DNA from: Clostridium aciditolerans
Lineage (GTDB): Bacteria > Bacillota > Clostridia > Clostridiales > Clostridiaceae
Direction of reading: 5' to 3'
NCBI RefSeq assembly: GCF_016316925.1
Contig: NZ_JAEEGB010000005.1
Location: forward strand, 372,001 to 436,000
Length of the DNA: 64,000 nt
A program made the position numbers and the translations under genes. Below are positions 22,675 to 32,359 of the stretch, in pieces (positions within the stretch are counted from its first letter, which is position 1; every line of letters starts with the position of its first letter). The notes below the pieces were generated by a model that did not search any database, was not told the DNA's origin, and saw only the letters and a list, made by a program, of their open reading frames with translations.

Positions 22675-22837
22675 TTACGAATAGTAATTGATGCTGATTT
22701 TTTATAATTTATGAAACTATTAAATTCTTAACTTTAAATTTTAATAACATACTATTAGTAATATTTTTTTACTTTTATGTTACTAATAGTTGACATATCG
22801 AAGCTTTAAATTATACTTAGTAATTAGGAGGGATATT

Positions 22838-23299
22838 ATGAATAAGATGGATAACATAGATAAAAGTATTATAAAGTCACTAGAGGATAATGGAAGAATG
22901 TCTCATGAAGAGATTAGCAAGTCACTCCACATTTCAAGACCTGCAATCCATCAAAGAGTAAGTAAATTAGAAGCAGATGGCATTATAAAAGGTTATAAAG
23001 CAATAGTTGATTGGGAAATGCTTGGAGAGCCAATTAAAACTCTTCTATATCTTAAAATTAGTTGTGAAGATTTTAAAGAAACTGTAAATCAAATTTTATT
23101 ATTGCAAGTTAATAACGTATTTATTGAAGAATGTCACAGATTAGCTGGTGAATGGTGCATAGTGCTAAAAATAAGAGCAAGCACTCCAATGGATATTTCT
23201 AATTTTATTGATACCTTATGGAAAATACAAGGTATCAAGGAAACATCAACTACTCTCATTTTATCAACTATATTGGAAAATGGCATACGTAGAGAGTAA
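22838..23299 (+). CDS. Lrp/AsnC family transcriptional regulator
   Basis: This 153-residue regulator has an N-terminal helix-turn-helix (DKSIIKSLEDNGRMSHEEIS, KSLHISRPAIHQRVSKLEAD) and a C-terminal RAM ligand domain (IKTLLYLKISCEDFKETVNQ, then CHRLAGEWCIVLKIRAST). Lrp proteins are octameric, amino-acid-responsive regulators. The ATG at 22838 after AGGAGGGATATT is the likely start; the longer frame to 22790 has no ribosome binding site. It lies 29 bases before an EamA-type exporter, so the pair is probably an amino-acid-responsive export module. Confidence 0.9.
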   Translation: MNKMDNIDKSIIKSLEDNGRMSHEEISKSLHISRPAIHQRVSKLEADGIIKGYKAIVDWEMLGEPIKTLLYLKISCEDFKETVNQILLLQVNNVFIEECHRLAGEWCIVLKIRASTPMDISNFIDTLWKIQGIKETSTTLILSTILENGIRRE

Positions 23300-23328
23300 A
23301 CATATAAGTATTGAATGGAGGATCAGAA

Positions 23329-24264
23329 ATGGAATTGACTGTTAAGAATGAAAACAAAAAAGTGATATTAGCATATATCGCCGTTTGTATTTTTTGGGGT
23401 TCAACCTACCTTGCAATAAGAATTGGCGTAAGTGAGTTACCACCAACAATTTTTGCAGGTATTAGGTTTATAATTGCAGGTACTTTGATGTTTGGATATG
23501 CTGCATTAAAAGGCTTATCTATGCCTAAAAATTTATCTGAAGTATTTAAAATTTCTATTGTAGGTATATTTCTTTTAGTTGGAGGAAACGGTGCAGTTGT
23601 GTGGGCTGAGACTAGAGTTAGCTCAGGTATAGCATCTTTAATGGTAGCAACAGTGCCCCTTTTCATGGCACTTATAGAATCCTTATTACCTTCCAAGACA
23701 AAACTCAACGGAAAAGGATGGTTAGGATTATTCATTGGTTTTATAGGAGTATCTTTTTTGGTGCTTTCAGATTGGAATAAAACTTCAGTAGATACTATAG
23801 GTATGTCACTACTGATTGTATCATCATTGTCCTGGGCATCAGGGTCAGTGTATTCTAAAAGCTTTACTTCTTCTGCATCAACAATATCTAATATTGCCAT
23901 ACAAATGCTTTCAGGAGGAATCTGCTTGTCAGCAATTGGAACTTTTTTAGGTGAATTCTCAAGAGTACACTTTACTACTAAAGGATTAGGTGCATTACTG
24001 TACTTGGTGGTCTTTGGTTCTATGGTTGGTTATAGCTGTTATATTTATATTTTACAAAAATGGCCTGCCGCAAAAGCTGGTACCTATGCATATGTAAATC
24101 CACCGGTGGCAGTAATATTAGGTGCTATTTTTCTAAAAGAAGTTATATCCATAAAAATAATTTTAGCCACGATAACAATTTTAGGTGGAGTAATTTTAGT
24201 ACAAACATCAAAATTAAAACCCGCTTCAAATATTAAGGAAAACTCTAATTATATAGAAAGTTAA
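23329..24264 (+). CDS. EamA/DMT family transporter
   Basis: This 311-residue protein has ten membrane segments in two EamA repeats (AYIAVCIFWGSTYLAIRIGV and, in the second half, LYLVVFGSMVGYSCYIYILQ with YAYVNPPVAVILGAIFLKE). These drug/metabolite exporters typically move amino acids or related metabolites out of the cell. The ATG at 23329 follows GGAGGATCAGAA; an upstream TTG at 23311 in the same frame is less likely. It is co-directional with the Lrp regulator gene just upstream, which probably senses its substrate. Confidence 0.9.
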   Translation: MELTVKNENKKVILAYIAVCIFWGSTYLAIRIGVSELPPTIFAGIRFIIAGTLMFGYAALKGLSMPKNLSEVFKISIVGIFLLVGGNGAVVWAETRVSSGIASLMVATVPLFMALIESLLPSKTKLNGKGWLGLFIGFIGVSFLVLSDWNKTSVDTIGMSLLIVSSLSWASGSVYSKSFTSSASTISNIAIQMLSGGICLSAIGTFLGEFSRVHFTTKGLGALLYLVVFGSMVGYSCYIYILQKWPAAKAGTYAYVNPPVAVILGAIFLKEVISIKIILATITILGGVILVQTSKLKPASNIKENSNYIES

Positions 24265-24336
24265 AATTTCAATCATTTCATTTAATCTATCTTCATAAAT
24301 TCTACATAACTTTTTTATACACTATGGTTAATAGGG

Positions 24337-24368
24337 CTGCAGCATATATTTTTTAATATATGCTGCAG
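24337..24368. other. perfect hairpin between the EamA gene and the HMA-SafE gene
   Basis: CTGCAGCATATATT and its exact complement flank a four-base loop. There is no T run on either side, so it is either a weak terminator of the EamA gene or a regulatory structure in front of the copper-linked gene that starts at 24421. Confidence 0.6.
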
Positions 24369-24420
24369 ATATTCTATTAGTATAAAATTAAATTGTGGCA
24401 ATAATTTATGAGGTGAATTT

Positions 24421-26235
24421 ATGAATGTTAAATTTGTAAAAATAGAAGTATATGATATGACTTGTACGTCATGTGAAAAAACTATTGAAAGGTCGCTAAA
24501 AGGGCTAGTAGGTGTTTTTAATGTTACAGCCAGCTATAGTAAACAGCTTGTAGAAGTAGAATTTGATTCGAATATCTGCAGTTTAAAAGAAATAAAAAAT
24601 ACTATAAAAGCTGCTGGCTATAGTACTGAAAAAGATTCTAATTTTGGTTTTGCTGGTATATTAATAGTAGCTCTGGCCATTATTCTTATAGGGAATTCTA
24701 CAGGCGGCTTTGACATGAACAACATGCTTAAAGGAGCAACTTATTTTGTTCTCTTTGTTGTAGGAATTCTTACATCCATACACTGTGTAGGTATGTGTGG
24801 CGGCATAATGCTTTCACAAAGTTTATCCAATGGAAACAGGAGTAAGTTTCAAGCTATTAAACCTGCCTTATTATATAATACTGGAAGAGTAATATCATAT
24901 ACTGTTCTTGGTGGAGTTGTAGGTGCACTAGGCTCAATACTTTCATTATCTATAAAGACTCAGGCATCTCTTCAGATTTTTGCTGGCTTATTTATGATTA
25001 TTATGGGATTGAATATGGCAGGCTTCGGCCTATTTAGAAAGCTTCAAATAAAGCTTCCTTGGTCCTTTTGTTCAGTGAAAAATAAACCTAAAACACCTTT
25101 TATGGTGGGTATTTTAAATGGTTTAATGCCCTGCGGACCTCTTCAAACAATGCAGCTATACGCTCTTGGTACAGGCAGTGCTGCTAAAGGTGCTCTTTCA
25201 ATGTTCATGTTTGCTTTAGGTACAGTTCCTTTAATGCTTACCTTTGGCGCAGTATCTGGTCTTTTAAGTAAAGGGTATACAAAAAAGATTTTGAAATTTA
25301 GTGGAGTTCTTGTAATTATTTTAGGACTTATAATGGGTAACAGAGGTTTATCTTTAGCCGGAGTAAATTTTATTCCTTCTATAGCTTCTCTTTTGCCTAG
25401 TAATAGCCAAGCTGTAGGTTCCTCTGGTGCCAATATTAGTAAAGCTACCTTAAAAGACGATATTCAAACAATAAATATGACTGCAGATGGAAGAGGCTAC
25501 ACCCCAAATGTACTATATGTAAAAAAAGGAGTTCCTGTTAAGTGGATTATAGATGGAAAGCAAATAACCTCCTGTAATAACGCAATAGTAGTGCCATCCT
25601 TAAACATAAAGCAACAATTAAATAATGGCGAAAATGTACTAGAGTTTACACCGACGGACAAAGATTTAAATTTTAGTTGTTGGATGGGTATGATAAGAGG
25701 AGTTATTAAAGTAGTAGATAACTTAGATACTGTAGATACCTCTAAGGCTGATCCATCATTACCTCCTGCTGGAGGTGGAAGCTGCTGCGGAGGTGCTGTT
25801 CCACCTAGCGGTAGTTCATCTAGCCCCTCACAGGCTCCTAGCATATATGGTAGTGATTTGAGCAAAGTTCCAACTGAAACCATAATCAAAACTGCAATTA
25901 TTGCTGGGAAAAATCAAAATGTTGAAATTAAGGGAGTAGGCTATGAATTTAAACCACTTATAGTTGTTGTAGCTAAAAATCTAAGCACTAAATTAACATT
26001 TGATTTAACCTCATTCGATAATCCAGAGGGAAAATTTGAATTAGTTAATGCGGAAAATGGAGATGTCTTTAAATCCTTTGACGGCAAGAAAGCTGTTGTT
26101 GATTTAAACATTACCTTTGACAAAGTTGGCGGATACGGAATTGTAAAGGACAGTACAGTTATTGGTATTGTTGAGGTAGTTGATAATATTAAGACTGCTG
26201 ATTTAGAAAAAATCAGACAGAGATATATTCAGTAG
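24421..26235 (+). CDS. HMA - SafE-type membrane protein - cupredoxin-like fusion, probable copper handling
   Basis: This 604-residue fusion begins with a heavy-metal-associated domain (residues 1-70, metal-binding DMTCTSC). A polytopic SafE/DsbD-like membrane domain follows at about 75-335, with conserved SIHCVGMCGGIM and GLMPCGPLQTMQLYALGTGS. Next comes a cupredoxin-like domain (about 350-435; YTPNVLYVKKGVPVKWII, then FSCWMGMIRGVIKV), a Gly/Ser/Pro linker with a CC pair, and a C-terminal beta domain. The arrangement is like proteins tied to copper trafficking and cytochrome oxidase maturation. It starts at the ATG 24421 after GAGGTGAATTT and is followed by a strong terminator, so it is transcribed alone, about 3 kb from the csoR-copA-copZ operon. 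Confidence 0.87.
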   Translation: MNVKFVKIEVYDMTCTSCEKTIERSLKGLVGVFNVTASYSKQLVEVEFDSNICSLKEIKNTIKAAGYSTEKDSNFGFAGILIVALAIILIGNSTGGFDMNNMLKGATYFVLFVVGILTSIHCVGMCGGIMLSQSLSNGNRSKFQAIKPALLYNTGRVISYTVLGGVVGALGSILSLSIKTQASLQIFAGLFMIIMGLNMAGFGLFRKLQIKLPWSFCSVKNKPKTPFMVGILNGLMPCGPLQTMQLYALGTGSAAKGALSMFMFALGTVPLMLTFGAVSGLLSKGYTKKILKFSGVLVIILGLIMGNRGLSLAGVNFIPSIASLLPSNSQAVGSSGANISKATLKDDIQTINMTADGRGYTPNVLYVKKGVPVKWIIDGKQITSCNNAIVVPSLNIKQQLNNGENVLEFTPTDKDLNFSCWMGMIRGVIKVVDNLDTVDTSKADPSLPPAGGGSCCGGAVPPSGSSSSPSQAPSIYGSDLSKVPTETIIKTAIIAGKNQNVEIKGVGYEFKPLIVVVAKNLSTKLTFDLTSFDNPEGKFELVNAENGDVFKSFDGKKAVVDLNITFDKVGGYGIVKDSTVIGIVEVVDNIKTADLEKIRQRYIQ

Positions 26236-26348
26236 CTTGAGACCCTATATTCAACAAAAAGTATTTACTGTATAAATAATGCAATATATACTATAAGTTT
26301 TAAGATTTTCTCTATTAATTTATAAAAAACTAGTTTGTTATTTATATG

Positions 26349-26408
26349 AAAAACTCCTTGTGTATGGTTTCTCTCAAAATCCATTAAACCACAAGGAGTT
26401 TTTTTTTG
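26349..26408. terminator. bidirectional terminator between the HMA-SafE gene and cfa
   Basis: AAAAACTCCTTGTG and its exact complement (26391-26405) enclose a loop of about 27 bases and are followed by eight T on the plus strand. The mirrored A run makes it usable for the minus-strand cfa gene as well. Confidence 0.85.
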
Positions 26409-26432
26409 AGAACTTAAATATGATATCATAAT

Positions 26433-27623
26433 TTATCGATACAAATGATGTCTTGTCATTGACAAATTATTATTAAGTCCTTTAGAGAAAATAATTTGAT
26501 GAATGTCTAAATCACTAGCACGGAAGGATGCAGCACAAGAATTTAGGTACAGTCTCCACATTTTGATAAAACGTTCACCATATTTTTCTCGAACATGATC
26601 TATATTCTCTTCAAAGTTTTTTGCCCAATGATCTAAAGTTTTTGCATAATGTAATCGCAGACTTTCTGCATCTAGCAAGTGAAAGTCGTTTTCAGGTAAA
26701 AGCCAAATCAACTCACGAATTGAAGGGATATATCCCCCTGGAAATATGTATTTGCGAATCCATCGATTACAAGGCCCTTCAATTTGTCCTGTAATACAGT
26801 GTAAAACAGATATACCTCCAGGAATAAGAAGTTTATCTACCGCTTGCATATACTTAGGTAAGTTTGCTTCTCCCACATGCTCTACCATTCCAACACTGAC
26901 TACTTTATTAAATTTACCACCATCACTTTCTGCAAGAGTTCGGTAATCCATCAATTTTACATCTACCTGTCCTGATAAGCCAAGTTCAGCAATACGCTGC
27001 TTTGTTTTGGTATATTGTTCCTCACTCAAGGTTACACCTAAAGCTTTTACTCCATATTGCTGTGCAGCACGAATAATCAACCAACCCCATCCACATCCTA
27101 TGTCTAGTAAGGATTCTCCTGGATGAAGCTGCAGCTTTTTTAATATGTAATCAATTTTTTGTAATTGAGCTTGATAAAGGGAATCCTCTGGTGAACAAAA
27201 ATAAGCACATGAATAGCTCATAGTTTCGTCCAACCACAGTTCATAAAAATCGTTTCCTAAATCATAATGATGCTCAATATCTTTTTGCTGTTTTATTAAA
27301 GAAGTTGATCTATTTTCACTGTAGAAAAACTTTTTCAATCTTCCAAAACTCTTCTTTTCAAAAAAAGGAATATTAATTCTATAGGCTGTTTCAACAATTT
27401 GCTGAAGATTGCCTTTAAAATCAATAATTCCATCCATATAAGCTTCTCCAAAGGCCAATGAAGGATCTTTTAATATCTTTATCCCAGAAATTTTATCCTT
27501 AAATATAACTTTAAAGGCAGGATCACCTTGACCATAATTTTCACTTGATCCATCCCAGTAATCAATAGAAAAAGAATAATCATTAATTTTTTTACAAAAT
27601 TTATGTAGAACAGTCTTTTCCAT
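26433..27623 (-). CDS. cfa: cyclopropane-fatty-acyl-phospholipid synthase
   Basis: This 396-residue SAM-dependent enzyme methylenates unsaturated acyl chains in membrane phospholipids. Features are the N-terminal sterol-carrier-like part with FGEAYMDGIIDF, then the catalytic domain with DIEHHYDLGNDFYELWLDETMSYSCAYF, the SAM-binding LLDIGCGWGWLIIRAAQQYG and FNKVVSVGMVEHVG, and the C-terminal HYAKTLDHWAKNFEEN. The ATG at 27623 follows AAGGAAGGTGAAAAT; the longer frame to 27674 has no ribosome binding site. It is monocistronic. Such enzymes are commonly linked to acid, solvent or stationary-phase stress, but no regulatory site was recognised. Confidence 0.94.
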   Translation of the reverse strand: MEKTVLHKFCKKINDYSFSIDYWDGSSENYGQGDPAFKVIFKDKISGIKILKDPSLAFGEAYMDGIIDFKGNLQQIVETAYRINIPFFEKKSFGRLKKFFYSENRSTSLIKQQKDIEHHYDLGNDFYELWLDETMSYSCAYFCSPEDSLYQAQLQKIDYILKKLQLHPGESLLDIGCGWGWLIIRAAQQYGVKALGVTLSEEQYTKTKQRIAELGLSGQVDVKLMDYRTLAESDGGKFNKVVSVGMVEHVGEANLPKYMQAVDKLLIPGGISVLHCITGQIEGPCNRWIRKYIFPGGYIPSIRELIWLLPENDFHLLDAESLRLHYAKTLDHWAKNFEENIDHVREKYGERFIKMWRLYLNSCAASFRASDLDIHQIIFSKGLNNNLSMTRHHLYR

Positions 27624-27774
27624 ATTTTCACCTTCCTTTATAATTAATACAACATTAATTATTGACGTAATCAAAAATTATATTCAATTTATCTTATCTT
27701 TAAATAAGAATTCATAATCTGACCATTTATAATCAGTTCTGTCATTAGCCTCTTGTAGTTAGTAAATTTATACA

Positions 27775-28812
27775 TTAGCTTCGTCTTTCATAAATATATG
27801 GCAATGGTAAATACCTACTTTCACCTAATTGTTTAGTTTGTATAGTTCCATCTGGATTTTCTATTGTTATCCATGACTTTATGATTGCACCGTCCATTCC
27901 TGTCACAACAAGTTTTTCTTCATTTGATGACAAAGACTTGTTTGTTTTATAGACTTTTGAAGTTTTTTTTGAACTTAGTACTTGGTGATGCCATTCCACT
28001 TTTGGAGGTTTGCTCTTACCATAAAAACCAATATATAGTCTGTTATCTATGCCTTGAGACCATATAAGTATAGAAGAATCAGTATTATTCTTAAATCTAA
28101 AGTCCAAGCTTCCATAGCAAACCGTAGCATCCTGCCCATATGGTACATAAGAAACTGGCATACAATGTGCATGTCTTTCGACAATTGGTAAATTACCCAT
28201 TATAGCTACGTTATAAAGCGTAGATGCAATCTTGCACACCCCTCCTCCAATGGTTTCTGTCAAATGTGAACCTTCGTAGGTAGGACCTTTCTTATATCCC
28301 CTTGACTGTATATAGGGTCCTATAGTTCTATTCTGTGAAAACACTTTACTTGGCTCTACTAGGGTTCCACATAATAGTTTAGCTCCAACATGTACATTCT
28401 CTTCTTCTCCAGGAAGAGGATCATTTAATACAGCACAATATGCACACATCATTATATGTGTTCCATATTTCTCTTGAGCCTTTTTGAAATTCTCATCATT
28501 CTCCCATGGAACTGATGTTACTGTACTAGAAGATATGTTAATACTATCCTGTTCCTTGGCAATAGCTTCATTTCTGTTAGTATCCTTTGTATTTTTGTTA
28601 ACTGCATTTTTATCACTAAAATCTTTTTTATCAGTTTCTTCTTTAACCGTACTCTTTTTATCATTTTCTAATTTATGTGATTCTATAGACCTTGCCTTCG
28701 AAGCATTATCTATCTGTACTTGATTATTATTCTTTTCATTTGTAAAGTTAAAAATAAAAACTATAGCTAATATTAAAACAAGAATTATACTCACAATGCT
28801 TTTATTTTTCAT
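27775..28812 (-). CDS. VanW family protein
   Basis: This 345-residue secreted or membrane-anchored protein has one N-terminal membrane segment (VSIILVLILAIVFIFNF) and a lysine/asparagine-rich linker. The VanW domain follows, with SQNRTIGPYIQSRGYKKGP, ETIGGGVCKIASTLYNVAIM, ERHAHCMPVSYVPYGQDATV and DFRFKNNTDSSILIW. The last 60 residues form a beta-rich tail. VanW domains occur in vancomycin-resistance clusters and widely in clostridia, and their molecular role is unknown. The ATG at 28812 is the first start in the frame. No resistance genes lie nearby, so this is a housekeeping-type member. Confidence 0.9.
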   Translation of the reverse strand: MKNKSIVSIILVLILAIVFIFNFTNEKNNNQVQIDNASKARSIESHKLENDKKSTVKEETDKKDFSDKNAVNKNTKDTNRNEAIAKEQDSINISSSTVTSVPWENDENFKKAQEKYGTHIMMCAYCAVLNDPLPGEEENVHVGAKLLCGTLVEPSKVFSQNRTIGPYIQSRGYKKGPTYEGSHLTETIGGGVCKIASTLYNVAIMGNLPIVERHAHCMPVSYVPYGQDATVCYGSLDFRFKNNTDSSILIWSQGIDNRLYIGFYGKSKPPKVEWHHQVLSSKKTSKVYKTNKSLSSNEEKLVVTGMDGAIIKSWITIENPDGTIQTKQLGESRYLPLPYIYERRS

Positions 28813-28901
28813 TCTCCATTAATCATATTCCTTTCTACATATTCTCATATCATTACTTAAAATATTATATGTAGTTTAAATAAATTTACTCAAAGTTACT
28901 T

Positions 28902-28922
28902 TTATTATTATTATTATTATTA
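28902..28922. repeat. TTA trinucleotide microsatellite upstream of the VanW gene
   Basis: About seven TTA/TAT units lie 90-110 bases before the VanW start codon. No other structure was seen in the 28813-29014 gap. Slippage here could change promoter spacing, but this is only a possibility. Confidence 0.6.
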
Positions 28923-29014
28923 GGTAACATCATCCTTAATATCATACTATTGTCATTTATTCTTTAAAACCATATATTTTTGTATATACAAAGATATGTT
29001 GAAGCTTGCATTTT

Positions 29015-29064
29015 ATAAGAAGAGGGCTTCATAAAAGCTACCTTTTATGAAACCCTCTTCTTAT
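29015..29064 (-). terminator. terminator of the csoR-copA-copZ operon
   Basis: A 22-base near-perfect stem (ATAAGAAGAGGG-TTCATAAAA and complement) with a six-base loop lies 14 bases past the copZ stop codon. Confidence 0.85.
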
Positions 29065-29077
29065 AAACTTCTATTTA

Positions 29078-29293
29078 CTATGCTTCTTCAATACTTACAA
29101 CTTCATAACCTGCATCTTCAATAGCAAATTTAATATCAGCATCTTGAATGTCACTGCCTGCTTCAACTACAGCTGTTTTAGAAGCTAAATCAACGGATAC
29201 ATTAGTTACTCCATTAAGATCTTCTAAAGCTGTTTTAACATGATTAACGCAGTGTCCACAACTCATGCCTTCAACTATTATTCTTTTTTTCAT
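29078..29293 (-). CDS. copZ: copper chaperone CopZ (heavy-metal-associated domain protein)
   Basis: This 71-residue single HMA domain has the metal-binding GMSCGHCVNHVKTAL near residues 9-23 and the usual ending IKFAIEDAGYEVVSI. CopZ carries Cu(I) in the cytosol and hands it to CopA or CsoR. The ATG at 29293 has GGAGAAATTAAA upstream, while the frame extends six codons further. It is the third gene of the copper operon, 83 bases downstream of copA. Confidence 0.93.
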   Translation of the reverse strand: MKKRIIVEGMSCGHCVNHVKTALEDLNGVTNVSVDLASKTAVVEAGSDIQDADIKFAIEDAGYEVVSIEEA

Positions 29294-29376
29294 TTTAATT
29301 TCTCCTTTCATTTATATAATTTAAATTATATTTAGTAGTGAATAGTGAATATATGATTCTCTATTCGCTATTTTAA

Positions 29377-32037
29377 CTATATTGATGGTTTAAATCCTTT
29401 CAATCTTAGAGCATTTGTTAACACAGATACTGAACTTAAACTCATGGCTAAAGCTGCTATCATTGGATTCAAAAGTGGTCCTCCAAATATATGCAATATT
29501 CCCATAGCTACTGGGATGCCTAAGGTGTTATAACCAAAAGCCCAGAATAAATTTTGCTTTATATTTTTTATAGTTTTCTTACTTAAATCTATAGCTGTAA
29601 CTACATCCATTAGGTCACTTCTCATTAAGACTATATCTGCAGATTCCATTGCTACATCTGTACCAGACCCTATAGCTATACCTATATCAGCTTGAGCTAA
29701 TGCTGGTGCATCATTTATGCCGTCTCCAACCATAGCAACTTTTTTGTTTTCACTCTGAAGCTTCTTAACTTCCTTTGCCTTATCCTGCGGTAAAACCTCT
29801 GCAAGTATTCTATCTATTCCAACCTGCTTTGCTATTGCTTCTGCGGTTTTCTTGTTGTCTCCAGTTATCATCGCTACTTCAATTCCCATAGAGTGAAGTT
29901 TCTCTATAGCTCTCTTGCTGTGTTCTTTAACTGTATCTGCTACGGCAATTATACCGATGAGTTTTCCTTCAAGGGCTATATACATAGGGGTTTTACCTTC
30001 CCCAGCTAGAACCTGTGATTTTTCTTCTAAGTTTTCCAAGGAAATATTACTTTCATCCATAAGCTTTTTGTTTCCAAGCAGAATTCTATTATTATCTATA
30101 GTAACTTCTATTCCATGTCCTGGTATAGCCTTAAATAGACCAAGTTTTTTCAGTTCAACTTCCCTATTTTCGGCCTCCTTAACTATTGCTTCTCCTAAGG
30201 GGTGTTCTGACCCCTTTTCTGCTGAAGCTGCCAATTGAAGCAAATAGCTTTCATCTGTACCTTCAGTTGTAATTATATCCGTAACCTTAGGTTTGCCTTC
30301 AGTTATAGTTCCAGTTTTATCAAATACTATAGTTTGAATTCTATGTGCTGTTTCTAGCGCAGTACCACTTTTTATAAGCACACCGTACTCAGCACCTTTT
30401 CCGGTACCTACCATAATAGCAGTTGGTGTTGCTAATCCTAAGGCACAAGGGCAGGCAATAACTAATACTGATATAAATATTGTAAGTGAAAATACTCCAG
30501 TTTCACCGTATAGATACCAAGCTAAAGCAGCAATTGTAGCTAAGCTTATTACTACCGGTACAAAATATCCTGATATAACATCTGCTAATTTTGCAATTGG
30601 AGCCTTAGACCCTTGAGCATCTTCTACTAATCTAATAATTTGAGCCAATGCTGTATCCTTACCAACTCTAGTAGCTTTATATCTAATAGAACCATTTTTA
30701 TTTATGCTTGCTCCAATAACTTTGTCTCCAACATTTTTTTCTACAGGTATACTTTCACCTGTAAGCATGGATTCATCTACTGCGGTAATTCCTTCTGTTA
30801 CCTCTCCATCTACAGGAATTTTTTCACCAGGTTTTACTACAATTATGTCTCCAACCTCAACTTCATCTATAGGTATCTCTAATTCTTTATCTTCTCTAAT
30901 TACTGTAGCAGTCTTTGGTGCAAGTCCCATAAGCTTCTTTATAGCTTCTGAGGTTTTTCCCTTAGCAACAGATTCCAGATATTTACCTAAGGTAATAAGG
31001 GCAAGTATGGTACCTGCTGATTCAAAATATAAGTGATAATTTAAATTACCTAGAAGTATTTGATATACTGCAAAAACACTATAAATAAAGGCAGCTGATG
31101 AACCTATCGCTATAAGAGAATCCATATTTGGACTTCTTTTAAATAATGCTTTAAAACCGATAGTAAAATACTTTCTTCCAGCAACCATTATAGGTAATAC
31201 TAAAAGTAATTGTATTATAGAAAATACTTGAGGATGATGCATTGGATCAATAGTTGGCGGCGGCATATATCCTAATTTCTCACCAATCATTGGCCCCATA
31301 GCTATTATAAGCAGCGGAACTGCGAATATAGCGGACACTAAAAATCTATTCCATAGTGCTTTTATTTCCTTTTCTTTCTTTTCCTTATCTGTATCTACAG
31401 TAGTCTCTTCTTCTAGTGCTTTATATCCTGCCTTTTCAATTGCTTTTTTTATATCTGATAACTTTACTTTAGAAGGCTCAAAACTTACATTTAGTTTTTC
31501 TGTAGCAAGATTTACATTTGCCTCTAAAACACCATCTAATTTTTTAGTAACTCTTTCTACAGCTTTAGAACAAGCAGCACAAGTCATGCCTTCTATTTTT
31601 AAGGTTTTGTTTACTGCCTCTGCTTGAGCTTTGTATCCTGCTTTCTCTATTGCTTTTCGTATATCTGCAACACTGACTTTTGAAGCATCAAAGCTTACAT
31701 TCAGCTTTTCTGTTGCAAAATTCACATTAGCTTCATACACTCCATCTAATTTTTTCGATGCCCTTTCTACAGCCTTAGCACAAGCTGCGCAGGTCATGCC
31801 TTCTATTTTTAGGGTTTTATTTGTAGCTTCCATTAAAGCCTTATATCCTGCTTTCTCTATTGCTGCTTGTATATCTTGAATATTAACTTTTGATTCATCA
31901 AAATTAATACTTAACTTTTCTGTTGCAAGATTTACACTAGCCTTAGTAACACCATCTAGCTTTTTTGACACTCTTTCTACAGCTTTGGCACAAGCTGCAC
32001 AGGTCATGCCTTCTATTTTTAAGGTTCTACTTGTCAT
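29377..32037 (-). CDS. copA: copper-translocating P1B-type ATPase with three HMA domains
   Basis: This 886-residue Cu(I) efflux pump has three N-terminal HMA domains of about 73 residues (each with GMTCAAC) that are strikingly alike, pointing to recent internal duplication. The catalytic core follows: TGES actuator loop, the membrane CPC motif ([13 protein letters not shown]), [15 protein letters not shown] phosphorylation site, [10 protein letters not shown] and [19 protein letters not shown]. Firmicute CopA proteins usually have one or two HMA domains. The ATG at 32037 follows AAAGGGGGATGAGGTA. It lies between csoR and copZ in one operon and exports excess Cu(I). Confidence 0.95.
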   Translation of the reverse strand: MTSRTLKIEGMTCAACAKAVERVSKKLDGVTKASVNLATEKLSINFDESKVNIQDIQAAIEKAGYKALMEATNKTLKIEGMTCAACAKAVERASKKLDGVYEANVNFATEKLNVSFDASKVSVADIRKAIEKAGYKAQAEAVNKTLKIEGMTCAACSKAVERVTKKLDGVLEANVNLATEKLNVSFEPSKVKLSDIKKAIEKAGYKALEEETTVDTDKEKKEKEIKALWNRFLVSAIFAVPLLIIAMGPMIGEKLGYMPPPTIDPMHHPQVFSIIQLLLVLPIMVAGRKYFTIGFKALFKRSPNMDSLIAIGSSAAFIYSVFAVYQILLGNLNYHLYFESAGTILALITLGKYLESVAKGKTSEAIKKLMGLAPKTATVIREDKELEIPIDEVEVGDIIVVKPGEKIPVDGEVTEGITAVDESMLTGESIPVEKNVGDKVIGASINKNGSIRYKATRVGKDTALAQIIRLVEDAQGSKAPIAKLADVISGYFVPVVISLATIAALAWYLYGETGVFSLTIFISVLVIACPCALGLATPTAIMVGTGKGAEYGVLIKSGTALETAHRIQTIVFDKTGTITEGKPKVTDIITTEGTDESYLLQLAASAEKGSEHPLGEAIVKEAENREVELKKLGLFKAIPGHGIEVTIDNNRILLGNKKLMDESNISLENLEEKSQVLAGEGKTPMYIALEGKLIGIIAVADTVKEHSKRAIEKLHSMGIEVAMITGDNKKTAEAIAKQVGIDRILAEVLPQDKAKEVKKLQSENKKVAMVGDGINDAPALAQADIGIAIGSGTDVAMESADIVLMRSDLMDVVTAIDLSKKTIKNIKQNLFWAFGYNTLGIPVAMGILHIFGGPLLNPMIAALAMSLSSVSVLTNALRLKGFKPSI

Positions 32038-32055
32038 TACCTCATCCCCCTTTGT

Positions 32056-32322
32056 TTAATCTTTTAATAATTTTGAAAGCAAATCTATTACCTCATCTAC
32101 TTTTTTATCTCCACTATTGTTCATGAAAGCATCTTTTACACAATGATTTAAATGTTGTTTTAAAATTAGTAAATTAGCCTTTTTTAACAATGACTGTGAT
32201 GCAGCTATTTGGTTAGATATATCAATACAGTATCTGCCTTCCTCAATCATTTTTATTATTCCTTCAATTTGTCCCTTTGAAGTTTTTAATGCTTGTAAAG
32301 CTTTTTTTCTTTCCTCGTTCAT
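32056..32322 (-). CDS. csoR: copper-sensing transcriptional repressor CsoR
   Basis: This 88-residue all-helical repressor of the CsoR/RcnR family has the Cu(I) ligand set with the standard spacing: Cys32, His57 and Cys61 (YCIDIS, then KQHLNHC). Copper binding releases it from DNA. It is the first gene of the csoR-copA-copZ operon and overlaps no neighbour. A GC-rich palindrome right before its start codon is the likely operator, so the operon is probably autoregulated. The ATG at 32322 has GGGAGG about eight bases upstream, at the edge of that palindrome. Confidence 0.95.
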   Translation of the reverse strand: MNEERKKALQALKTSKGQIEGIIKMIEEGRYCIDISNQIAASQSLLKKANLLILKQHLNHCVKDAFMNNSGDKKVDEVIDLLSKLLKD

Positions 32323-32335
32323 GCAGCGCCTCCCT

Positions 32336-32350
32336 CACCCCTGTGGGGTG
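32336..32350. promoter_or_regulatory. probable CsoR operator overlapping the csoR ribosome binding region
   Basis: CACCCC-TGT-GGGGTG is a GC-rich palindrome in otherwise AT-rich DNA, 14-28 bases upstream of csoR. CsoR operators are typically such C4/G4 palindromes. It also abuts the GGGAGG ribosome binding site, so it could act in RNA as well. Confidence 0.7.
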
Positions 32351-32359
32351 GTAAAAAAT

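Noticed and set aside
30640-31036. Plus-strand open frames opposite copA
   Set aside because: They mirror the conserved copA coding sequence and have no independent support.
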